Positions 54,576 through 61,826 of a DNA stretch of 64,000 nt are shown here, one piece after another (the first letter of the stretch is position 1; each line of letters opens with the position of its first letter). The notes under the pieces were generated by a model, which was given only the letters and a program-made list of their open reading frames with translations, had not been told where the DNA came from and searched no databases. The stretch spans positions 620,001 through 684,000 of the forward strand of contig CAVSJJ010000003.1 of NCBI GenBank assembly GCA_963728395.1. The letters are read 5' to 3'. The DNA comes from CAVSJJ01 sp963728395. Lineage in GTDB: Bacteria > Actinomycetota > Actinomycetes > Actinomycetales > Dermatophilaceae. Both the position numbers and the translations under genes were made by a program.

Positions 54576-56137
54576 CGGGGCTGGTCCGTGGCGTCGGCGC
54601 CGTCGAGGTCCGCGGTGGCCGGCGTCGCTGCGGTCGCGGCGCCGAACGCGGCCCAGGACGCGGTGCCCTGGGTCAGTGACCGGTCCTCACCGGCCCGACT
54701 GGCAGGACCGCGCACCGTGGTGGTGTGGTGGTGGTCCAGGATCGAGGCGAGGTCACCGTGGCCGAAGCGGGCGTGGACCGCGGCATGCCCCAACGCCCAG
54801 TCCACGTCCTTGGTGTCGAACAGCTTCGCCAGGGTCACGGCCTCAGCCATCTTGACCCGGATCTTGGTGGTACCGGCTGCGGCGGCCTCGGCCAACCAGA
54901 GCCCGGCCCCATCGCCCAGGGCGAGGAACTCCACCTCGGCAGCGTTGCGGGCCAATGGTTTACGGTTCAACGCCCCAGCCGGTGCGGGCGGGAAGTGCGC
55001 GTCCTGGACCATCGGGCTGCCTGGGATCGCGCGGGCGTGCCGGGCCACCTCGACCGGCCCCATCGCCTCGACGTGGACGATGATGACCTGCTCCTGCGCG
55101 CCGCGGCCATGCACCCGGACCCACACCGTGGCTCCGAGCAGGTGGGCCGGGACCGAGTACTGCCCGCCCTCGAAGGCGACCATCGGCATCGAGGCCGCAA
55201 CGGTCCGGGTGACCCCGAACGCGACCGTGTGCGGGCTCGCCGGAATCGGGTGCAGCCGGGCCTGCTCCTCCTGCAGCATGTCGTTCGGGGCGCGGCGCGT
55301 GACCCGGTGCTCGCGGGCGTTGACGTGCGCACAGAACTGCTCGCAGGCGGCCTCCAGCTGCGCGAAGTTCTCGTACGTCGGTAGGAGGTTGGTGTCCTTG
55401 GGGACCAGATCGGCCTTGGCGATCTTCACGCTCGACTCCGACCCACCCTTGGACGCCGGGTCCGCTGGGACACAGGTGTGGATCGTGACTCCGTAATGGC
55501 GTGAGAACTCAACGATTCGGGGGTTGCGGACGGCGATGCCGGCGACGTGCTCGGTGGTGACGGTCCTCTCGTTGTCAGTGAGCAGGTACGTCGGTGCGCC
55601 ACCGATCCGGCGCAGCGTCACATCAAGGGCGGCCATCACCGAAGGGGCGGTCTTGTCCCGGATCGCCAGCACCACCCGAAACCGCGACCAGGCCAGCCAA
55701 GCCACGAACAACGTCGTCTTCACCCCGTCGATCAGCGGGCCGTCGCCGAAGTCGTACTGCAACCACATCCCAGGCTCGCTCACCCACGGGCGGTGCACCC
55801 GCACCCGACCCAGGCGGTAGTCCCGCTTCACCGCCGCGACCGCCCGGCGGGTCGTGCGCTGCGAACCGGTGTACCCCAGCGCGACCAGCTTGTCGTGCGC
55901 GATGTCCGCACGCAGCCGACCCTTGGAGCGCTCGATCCACTCCTCAAGCTTCGGCAGGTGCTCATCGATGAGCTGGGCTCGTGACGCCGGCCGGTCGCTC
56001 AACGCGCCCGCCTCACGAGCTGCGACGTACCGGCCGACGGTGTGGTGCGAGACCCCAGCCAGCTCGCCGGCATCACGCAACGACCCGGTCAAATCGAACG
56101 CTTCCAACATGTTCATGATCTCCTCGGCAGACTTCAC
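54572..56137 (-). CDS. istA: IS21 transposase IstA
   Basis: DDE transposase of 521 residues. N-terminal helix-turn-helix (SLRDAGELAGVSHHTVGRYV), then the DDE acids in MWLQYDFGDGP, YLLTDNERTV and KGGSESSVKIAKADL. The C-terminal region is Ala/Thr-rich. I chose the GTG at 56137 (VKSAEEIMNMLEAFDL), with GGAGG 8 bases upstream, over a longer frame that runs into the right end. Cuts and joins IS ends with IstB. Confidence 0.92.
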   Translation of the reverse strand: MKSAEEIMNMLEAFDLTGSLRDAGELAGVSHHTVGRYVAAREAGALSDRPASRAQLIDEHLPKLEEWIERSKGRLRADIAHDKLVALGYTGSQRTTRRAVAAVKRDYRLGRVRVHRPWVSEPGMWLQYDFGDGPLIDGVKTTLFVAWLAWSRFRVVLAIRDKTAPSVMAALDVTLRRIGGAPTYLLTDNERTVTTEHVAGIAVRNPRIVEFSRHYGVTIHTCVPADPASKGGSESSVKIAKADLVPKDTNLLPTYENFAQLEAACEQFCAHVNAREHRVTRRAPNDMLQEEQARLHPIPASPHTVAFGVTRTVAASMPMVAFEGGQYSVPAHLLGATVWVRVHGRGAQEQVIIVHVEAMGPVEVARHARAIPGSPMVQDAHFPPAPAGALNRKPLARNAAEVEFLALGDGAGLWLAEAAAAGTTKIRVKMAEAVTLAKLFDTKDVDWALGHAAVHARFGHGDLASILDHHHTTTVRGPASRAGEDRSLTQGTASWAAFGAATAATPATADLDGADATDQPR

Positions 56138-56235
56138 GGTGTCCCTCCTGGGGGCGGTCGGCGCATCAGCACCGCCACCGCACTCCAGGAGGGGCCTCAA
56201 CCGCGGGACGCGGCGAGGCCAACGAACTTCGTGTC

Positions 56236-56328
56236 GGGCAGATCCCATGACCGCCAGTGGGCACTCTTCGTGGCCACTACCGGGCAGCTATATGGCCGCC
56301 TCCGGGCAGTTTCTCGTGTCCGCTGTCA
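56236..56328. repeat. IS21 right end: four 22-23-bp transposase-binding repeats
   Basis: GGGCAG or variant at 56236, 56259 (GGGCAC), 56282 and 56304, spacing 23, 23, 22; inverted relative to the left-end array. The terminus reads inward TGACAGCGGACACGAG. Confidence 0.8.
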
Positions 56329-57114
56329 CTGCCCGGCATACTCCACGTCGACCCGGACCCGGAGCGTCCCGGTGGCGCGGTACGTGTGCGTCACGTCGCC
56401 GCTCGGGTACGGACCGCCGAGCGAGGTCGTCGGGCCGGCCGTCGCGCCGTCGCCGAACCGGTAGGTCACCGCGCGCAGCCGCGGCCGGATGTCGACGGCG
56501 AACCCGAGCATCCGCACCGGGTCGACCCGGTCCACCTCGTCGGGCTGGAACCCTGCGGTCGGCCAGTCGACGGCGAAGTAGGTCTCGAGGTTGACGAGGG
56601 TGCGCTGACCGGTGGGCTGGATCGAGATCCGCGGGACCGCGAAGTCGGTGTCGTGGAACGCCTCGAGGATCATCGCCATGCCCGGGGTCGCCCGTCCGGG
56701 AACCAGCTCGGGGAAGCAGGTGATCCCCACCCGCACCCACGGCCCCGTGGGCACGTTCCCCTCCTTCACGACACGCCGGTAGACGATGACGCTCGGCCCG
56801 AGCCCCTCCTGCGCCGTGTTGCCGGCGCACTGGGCCAGGGCCTGGCCGCAGAAGACGTCGGAGCCGGTCTGGCCCGGCGCCGCCCCCGGGCAGTTGGCGA
56901 CGGATGCGTACTCGTAGCGCCGCCCCACCCCCGACGCGTTCTGCCGCGCCAACTCCTGCAGCTGCTGCCGGGTCAGGGTCCCGACACGGGCACCCCCCTT
57001 GCGAGCAGAACCAAAGACGTCAGCTCCGGAGCTAGAGGCTCCGGCGATCACCACGATCAGACATATGGCTAGCACTACGCCATGTCGTAAATGAGCCACC
57101 GCCCCCCCGCCCAC
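56326..57114 (-). pseudogene. 5' part of exported PKD-like protein gene, truncated by IS21
   Basis: The remaining 262 codons of a gene that was 298 codons plus stop before the insertion. The IS terminus supplies the new TGA immediately after residue Gln262, so a nearly full protein lacking the last 36 residues could still be made. There is a signal/membrane helix (GVVLAICLIVVIAGASSSG), several cysteines (NCPGAAPGQT, VFCGQALAQC, ITCFPEL), and near the end TYRFGDGATAG with THTYRATGTLRV, a PKD-like strand pair. Starts GTG 57114 or 57099, overlapping the DUF6318 gene end. Function unknown. Confidence 0.75.
56329..56334. repeat. Target-site duplication CTGCCC, right copy
   Basis: Identical to 53634-53639. 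Immediately next to it, at 56335, is a chromosomal CGGCATAC octamer in the host gene. Confidence 0.85.
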
Positions 57115-57641
57115 TCAGTGACTACGGTGAAGTAGCCGGTCTTCTCTTGATCCGTTGATACGACCGCCCCAGCAGCGTTAACCACGCTCACCTTGTGCTG
57201 GTGAAGCTGCATTCGGAGGTATTGCTGGTTTCCAGGACTTCGCTGCGTAGCAGATATCGTCTTGACCGTCACTGGATCGCTTGAATACCGACTGTCTGAC
57301 TCCACCAACTTCTGAGCGGTCGCCTGAAAGGACTTGCAGGACAGACATCCGTCCTCGCTATGCGGCGGCAACAAGCCAGCATCAGGGCGCGTCCAAGCGA
57401 GGTTGACCAAGCTGAAGTAATAACGGACGAAGGCGACGGCACCGGCCTTCGTGTGGGCCCGCGCCGCCGCGGGAACGGTCGGCGTGGGCGTGGGGCGTGC
57501 CGTCGACGTCGGAGTCGGCGAGCCGGACGTCGCCGAGGTGCTCGTCGACGACGGGGCCGGCGTGCTCTCGCCGCTGCACGCCGACGTCAGGACCGCCACC
57601 GACACGGCCACGGTGGCGGCGATCACCCGAATCCGAGCCAT
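57075..57641 (-). CDS. DUF6318 lipoprotein
   Basis: A 188-residue predicted lipoprotein: signal helix and lipobox TSAC (Cys about 21), a Ser/Thr/Pro linker of about 30 residues, then a compact domain (AVAFVRYYFSLVNLAWTRPD, EDGCLSCKSFQATAQKLV, WAGGRWLIYDMA) characteristic of DUF6318. ATG at 57641. The downstream half (57075-57430) is visibly less GC-rich than the rest of the window, about 53 percent in the line I counted, so it or its neighbour may be of different origin. Co-transcribed with the IS-split gene. Confidence 0.78.
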   Translation of the reverse strand: MARIRVIAATVAVSVAVLTSACSGESTPAPSSTSTSATSGSPTPTSTARPTPTPTVPAAARAHTKAGAVAFVRYYFSLVNLAWTRPDAGLLPPHSEDGCLSCKSFQATAQKLVESDSRYSSDPVTVKTISATQRSPGNQQYLRMQLHQHKVSVVNAAGAVVSTDQEKTGYFTVVTEWAGGRWLIYDMA

Positions 57642-57806
57642 CTCACCCCCTCCCGGCCACAGCGAGCAGTCTAGGGAGAATCGCGCGCCTCGCCACCGGA
57701 CGATCCACAGCCCCAACGCCCCGGCGCCGGAACGGCGTCGCGCGGCGTCGTCAGCTCACCGCGATCCGCGCCGAACGACGGGCGGCGGGCGGCGGGCACG
57801 CCCGGC

Positions 57807-58688
57807 TCAGCGCGGCCCCACCCCGAGGGCGAGGTTGTCGAACACCTCGAGCGTCGCGGTCGACCGGTTCATCGTGATGAAGTGCAGGCCGGGGGCCCCC
57901 TCGGCGAGCATCCGCTGGGCGAGCTCGGTGGCGATCTGGATCCCGACTTCACGCACCGCCGCCTGGTTCTCGCCGACCGCCTCGAGCCGCGAGACGACGG
58001 TGGACGGCAGCGGCGTCCCCATCAGCTCGGACATCCGGGTGATCTGGCGCAGGTTCGTCACCGGCATGAGCCCCGGCGTGATCGGCAGGTCGCGGCGCGC
58101 CGCGACCAGGTCGCGCAGCCGCAGGAAGCGGTCTGCGTCGAAGACCATCTGGGTGATGGCGAAGCTCGCCCCGGCGTCGGCCTTGCGCACCAAGACCTCG
58201 ACGTCGTGGTCGAGCGACGGGCTGTCCGGGTGCACGTCGGGGAAGGCCGCCACCCCGACCGTGAAGTCACCGAGCGAACGGATGAGGGCGACGAGCTGGT
58301 CGGCGTGGTCGAAGCCACCCGGATGGGGCGTCCACTCCCCCCGGACGTTGCCCGGCGGGTCGCCACGCAGGGCGAGGATGTTGCGGACGCCGGACGCGGC
58401 ATACGCCCCGATGACCTGGCGCAGCTGGGCGACCGACGCCCCGACGCAGGTCAGGTGGGCCAACGGGGTCAGCGTGGTCTCCGCCGCGATCCGCCCGGTG
58501 ACCCGGATCGTCCGCTCCTGCGTCGTGCCGCCCGCACCGTAGGTGACCGAGACGAAGTCGGGTCGCACCCGCTCCAGCCGCCGCACCGCGGCCCACAGCG
58601 TCGCCTCGCCGGCATCGTCCTTCGGTGGGAAGAACTCGAAGCTCACCGAGGGTCGCTGCTCACGCAGCAGGGCGGGGATCGACGCCAT
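57807..58688 (-). CDS. metF: Methylenetetrahydrofolate reductase
   Basis: FAD-linked reductase (293 residues) making 5-methyl-THF for methionine synthesis. VSFEFFPPKDDAGEATLW (residues 14-31) is the family N-terminal signature with the catalytic Glu; VTYGAGGTTQERT, ILALRGDPPGN and GASFAITQMVFDAD are the other conserved blocks. It corresponds in place to mycobacterial Rv2172c, next to an idsA-like gene. Confidence 0.93.
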   Translation of the reverse strand: MASIPALLREQRPSVSFEFFPPKDDAGEATLWAAVRRLERVRPDFVSVTYGAGGTTQERTIRVTGRIAAETTLTPLAHLTCVGASVAQLRQVIGAYAASGVRNILALRGDPPGNVRGEWTPHPGGFDHADQLVALIRSLGDFTVGVAAFPDVHPDSPSLDHDVEVLVRKADAGASFAITQMVFDADRFLRLRDLVAARRDLPITPGLMPVTNLRQITRMSELMGTPLPSTVVSRLEAVGENQAAVREVGIQIATELAQRMLAEGAPGLHFITMNRSTATLEVFDNLALGVGPR

Positions 58689-58789
58689 GCGGTGAGGGTA
58701 CCGGCCGCCCGAGGCCGTAGGCTCGTGGCCGCAGATGGTGAGACATGACCCGGCGAGCCCGCCGGCGCCCCTCGCCCCCAGGAGATCTC

Positions 58790-59875
58790 GTGACCAACCC
58801 GCTCGACACCGCCGACCTGCGAGCCCGGGTCCAGGCGTGCATCGACGCCGAGCTGGCCACCCAGGCGGAGGTGCTCTCCGAGATCGGCCCGGACGTCACC
58901 GACCTGCTCGACGCCGTCGCCACCCTCCTCACCGGCGGGAAGCGGCTGCGGGCCGCCTTCCTCTACTGGGGATACCGCGCCTCCGGCCGGCCCGACTCCG
59001 ACGCGCTCGTCCGGCTCGCGACGGCGATGGAGTTCTTCCAGGCCGCCGCCCTCATCCACGACGACGTCATGGACGACAGCGACACCAGGCGCGGTATGCC
59101 GGCCGCCCACCGCGCGCTCGCGCTGCACCACGCCGAGCGCGGCTGGTCGGGCAGCGCCAACCGCTTCGGCCTGGCCGGGGCGATCCTCGCCGGCAACCTG
59201 TGCCTCAACTGGACCGAGGAGCTGTACTCGACGAGCGGCCTGCCCGCCGCGGAGCTCGGCCGCGCCCGGCACCTCTTCGACCGGATGCGGACCCAGCTCA
59301 TGGCCGGGCAGTTCCTCGACGTGGTCGAGTCGGTCCGGCCCTGGGACGACCTGCCGTCGGAGGAGCGCATCGCCCGGGCCAGTCGGGTCATCCGCTACAA
59401 GAGCGCGAAGTACACGATCGAGCATCCCCTGCTCATCGGGGCCGCCGCGGGAGGGGTGGCCGGCACCGACCTCGAGGCGCTCTCGCGCTACGGCCTCGAC
59501 CTCGGCCACGCGTTCCAGCTGCGGGATGACCTCCTCGGCGTCTTCGGTGACCCCGTGACGACGGGCAAGCCGGCCGGCGACGACCTGCGGGAGGGCAAGC
59601 GGACGGTCCTCATCGCGCACGCCCTCACCCGCGCCGACGAGGGCGGGCGGGCAAGGGTCCAGTCCCTCCTCGGCCGGGCCGACCTGCTCGACGAGCACGT
59701 CGAGGACCTACGGGGCATCATCTCCGGCTCCGGGGCGGTCGCCGCCGTCGAGGCCGAGATCGGCCGGCTCGCCGCGAGCGCCCGGGCGGCGCTGGCCGCC
59801 GCGGGCGGTCTGGACCCCGATGCCCGGGCCGTGCTCGACGCGCTCATCGACGCCTCGACCTCGCGGGACGCCTGA
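58790..59875 (+). CDS. idsA: Polyprenyl (geranylgeranyl-type) diphosphate synthase
   Basis: Trans-prenyltransferase of 361 residues that elongates isoprenoid diphosphates from the MEP pathway (dxs is in this window). First Asp-rich motif IHDDVMDDSDTRRG (near residue 88), second QLRDDLLGVFGDP (near 243). Residues before the first motif (AMEFFQAAA) are bulky, but chain length cannot be set from this alone. GTG at 58790 after CAGGAG; an in-frame ATG 15 codons earlier has no ribosome site. Likely -10 TAGGCT at 58718. Confidence 0.9.
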   Translation: MTNPLDTADLRARVQACIDAELATQAEVLSEIGPDVTDLLDAVATLLTGGKRLRAAFLYWGYRASGRPDSDALVRLATAMEFFQAAALIHDDVMDDSDTRRGMPAAHRALALHHAERGWSGSANRFGLAGAILAGNLCLNWTEELYSTSGLPAAELGRARHLFDRMRTQLMAGQFLDVVESVRPWDDLPSEERIARASRVIRYKSAKYTIEHPLLIGAAAGGVAGTDLEALSRYGLDLGHAFQLRDDLLGVFGDPVTTGKPAGDDLREGKRTVLIAHALTRADEGGRARVQSLLGRADLLDEHVEDLRGIISGSGAVAAVEAEIGRLAASARAALAAAGGLDPDARAVLDALIDASTSRDA

Positions 59876-59896
59876 CCGCCCCGCCGGACCACTCCC

Positions 59897-60265
59897 CTAG
59901 AAGGCCAGCTCCATCGCCCGGCGCCGGACCTCCTTCTTGAAGCCGGCCCGGATCGCGTCGACCGGGGTGCCCCCTCCACCGGGGAGCGTCTGGTCGGGGG
60001 TGAACAGCCAGCGGACCTTCTCCACGTCGTCCATGCCGCCGTCGTCGAGGACGGTGAGGGTGCCCTTGAGCGCCGGCATCGGTCCGTCGTCGTCGAGGAA
60101 CGCCGCCGGTACGGAGAGGATCGAGCGCTCCCCCACCCGGAGGGCGACGAGCTCGCCGTCGTCGATGAGGCGGCGGACGACGGTCACCGAACGACCGAGC
60201 CGCTCGGCGACATCGGGCAGTGGAAGCCACTCCGGGACGAGGGCGGCGACGTCGTCGGGAATCAT
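59897..60265 (-). CDS. Rv2175c-like helix-turn-helix DNA-binding protein
   Basis: A 122-residue protein. Winged helix-turn-helix at residues about 12-45 (WLPLPDVAERLGRSVTVVRRL, VALRVGERSILSVPAAFL) and a C-terminal domain ending RAGFKKEVRRRAMELAF. In M. tuberculosis the homologue Rv2175c is a DNA-binding substrate of PknL, encoded next door (Rv2176). Here pknL is 1.5 kb away with a LysM gene between. ATG at 60265; converges on the polyprenyl synthase. Confidence 0.85.
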   Translation of the reverse strand: MIPDDVAALVPEWLPLPDVAERLGRSVTVVRRLIDDGELVALRVGERSILSVPAAFLDDDGPMPALKGTLTVLDDGGMDDVEKVRWLFTPDQTLPGGGGTPVDAIRAGFKKEVRRRAMELAF

Positions 60266-60297
60266 CCGGCCAGCGTGCCATACGGCGCCCGCCCGCC

Positions 60298-60450
60298 TCA
60301 GCGCCATGCCCTCACCCCGCGGGCGAGCAGCGCGGCAGGCGCGGCGAGGTGCTCGCGCGGCCCGGGGGCGAGGACCTCGAACTCGGCTCCGGCCATGCCG
60401 AGCAGCAGAACCATCCAGTCCTGGTCGTCGACCGGCTCGCTCAGCAGTGT
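60298..60450 (-). pseudogene. Remnant of WYL-domain regulator C terminus
   Basis: The open frame that ends at 60298 reads, from about 60445, SEPVDDQDWMVLLLGMAGAEF then VLAPGPREHLAAPAALLARGV. This is the C-terminal extension typical of WYL regulators (pattern dWxxlLLglGxxxeVLxPxelrexla). The rest of the family protein (HTH, WYL core, about 250 residues) is absent; upstream bases are a direct repeat (60481-60504) and non-coding. Probably a decayed gene. It occupies most of the 341 bases between the Rv2175c-like gene and the LysM gene. Confidence 0.4.
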
Positions 60451-60606
60451 CCCGCCAGGGGCTTCACGTCGGCCGAACGGCCCGTTCTGCGGCCCGTTCT
60501 GCGGCCGGATCGCGCGCCAGGCGGGCATATCAGGAGAAACTCAGGTACCTTTCATCACTGAAGAACCACTGGTACACAACCGTCACACCCCGGGAAGGGG
60601 GTTCCC

Positions 60607-61722
60607 GTGGTCATCGCCCTGCCACCGGCCGTCGCGGTCCCGGCGGCCCCGCCGATCGATCGCGCGCCGACCTCGCTCGTCTCGGCGTCGAACCCGGCGC
60701 CGCACGGTTGGACGAGCTACACCGTCCGATCCGGCGACACCCTCATCGGGATCGCCACCCGCTTCCGGACGACCCCGGATGTGCTCGCCAGCCGCAACCA
60801 CGTGAGCAACCCCCGGGCCCTCCAGGCCGGGGCCCGGATCCAGGTCCCCCGCACGCAGGCCCCCCCTCGGCAGACGAAGGTCCGGACCGTCTCGCGGGTC
60901 CACGTCGTGCGGGCCGGCGACACGCTCGGCGCCATCGCCGCCCGCTACCACACGACGATCCCCGCCCTGGCCAAGGCGAACCGGATCGCCAACCCCGCCC
61001 GGATCTACATCGGCCAGCGGATCGTCGTCGGCCGCCAGAAGGTGACGACCCGCTCGACGCGCTCGACGACCCGGGCCCCGCGCACCGCGGCATACGTCGT
61101 CCGCGAGGGCGACACCCTCGGCGCCATCGCCGCGCGCCACCACACGAGCGTGACGGCGATCGCCAAGGCCAGCCACATCTCCCCCCGCTCCCTGCTCCTG
61201 ATCGGCCAGCGGCTGAGCCTGCCCGCCCGAGCCCGCTCGACCCCCACGCCGAGCGCGTCGAGCAGCGGCTACAGCGTCGCCGTCACCCGCGCCGCCGCCC
61301 GCAACCGGGCCCTTCTCGCGCGGCGCCCGGCGCCGAGCCGCACCCAGACCAGGGCGCTCATCGTCCGCACCGCCCGGCACTACGGCCTCGACCCCAAGCT
61401 CGCCCTGGCCATCGGCTACCAGGAGTCGGGCTGGAACCAGCGGGCCGTCTCGCCGGCCAACGCCGTCGGGATCATGCAGGTCATCCCGGCCGGCGGACAG
61501 TGGGCCTCCGACCTCGTCGGACGCCGGCTGAACCTCCTCGACGCCAAGGACAACGTCACGGCCGGGGTCGTCATGCTCCGCACCCTCGAGCGGATGACCG
61601 GGCACACCGACCGCGCCATCGCGGCCTACTACCAGGGGCTGGGCTCGCTGAGGTCGAAGGGGATGTATGGCGAGACCAAGCGCTATGTCGCGAACGTCAA
61701 GGCGCTGCGCTCCCGGATGTGA
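60607..61722 (+). CDS. LysM-repeat lytic transglycosylase
   Basis: A 371-residue cell-wall enzyme. Three LysM repeats (YTVRSGDTLIGIATRF, HVVRAGDTLGAIAARY, YVVREGDTLGAIAARH; about residues 38-82, 98-142, 163-205), joined by basic Thr/Ser/Arg linkers, bind peptidoglycan. The SLT domain at about 245-360 has the catalytic Glu in IGYQESGWNQRAVSP and the GIMQVIP segment. The GTG at 60607, 7 bases after AAGGGG, is the only start after an in-frame stop, yet the N terminus (MVIALPPAVAVPAAPP) is a poor signal peptide without basic residues. Export may be unusual or a start is missing. Its placement between Rv2175c-like and pknL genes suggests a wall-growth module. Confidence 0.85.
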   Translation: MVIALPPAVAVPAAPPIDRAPTSLVSASNPAPHGWTSYTVRSGDTLIGIATRFRTTPDVLASRNHVSNPRALQAGARIQVPRTQAPPRQTKVRTVSRVHVVRAGDTLGAIAARYHTTIPALAKANRIANPARIYIGQRIVVGRQKVTTRSTRSTTRAPRTAAYVVREGDTLGAIAARHHTSVTAIAKASHISPRSLLLIGQRLSLPARARSTPTPSASSSGYSVAVTRAAARNRALLARRPAPSRTQTRALIVRTARHYGLDPKLALAIGYQESGWNQRAVSPANAVGIMQVIPAGGQWASDLVGRRLNLLDAKDNVTAGVVMLRTLERMTGHTDRAIAAYYQGLGSLRSKGMYGETKRYVANVKALRSRM

Positions 61723-61814
61723 GGGCGCCGCGCCCGGTCCGAGCCGAGGTGCCCGCGGCCCGCTCGACGGGTCCGGCCAGCGGCGCCGATGCGGGAGGTA
61801 GGGGGTTGGCTACG

Positions 61815-61820
61815 TACACT
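61815..61820 (+). promoter_or_regulatory. Candidate -10 (TACACT) for leaderless pknL mRNA
   Basis: TACACT fits TANNNT; the GTG at 61827 starts 6 bases later and the nearest purine-rich GGAGG is 30 bases upstream, too far for a ribosome site. The region is within the 105 bases between the LysM gene and pknL. Confidence 0.45.
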
Positions 61821-61826
61821 TCCGAC

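Larger units (their letters stand above)
53640..56328 (-). mobile_element. IS21-family insertion sequence (istA-istB), 2689 bp
   Basis: Complete element: istA and istB overlap by 4 bases on the minus strand, both with intact catalytic motifs. The ends start TGTCA on the left and, read inward, TGACA on the right. Each end carries four copies of CTGCCC or a one-base variant spaced 22-23 bases (left 53659, 53682, 53705, 53728; right, as GGGCAG on the plus strand, 56236, 56259, 56282, 56304), as expected of IS21 transposase-binding arrays. A 6-bp target duplication flanks it. It interrupts a conserved-looking gene and contains none of the chromosomal GTATGCCG octamers. The insertion looks fairly recent, since frames and ends are intact. 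Confidence 0.93.

Noticed and set aside
53634..56334. CTGCCC next to the IS left end as a fifth transposase repeat rather than a target copy
   Set aside because: Spacing to the next unit is 25, not 23, and the right copy is in direct, not inverted, orientation; removing one copy restores the host frame.
60479..60606. c-di-AMP (ydaO-type) riboswitch before the LysM gene
   Set aside because: Such riboswitches precede cell-wall hydrolases in Actinobacteria, but I could not find the conserved core bases; the stretch is explained by the WYL remnant and a 12-bp repeat.
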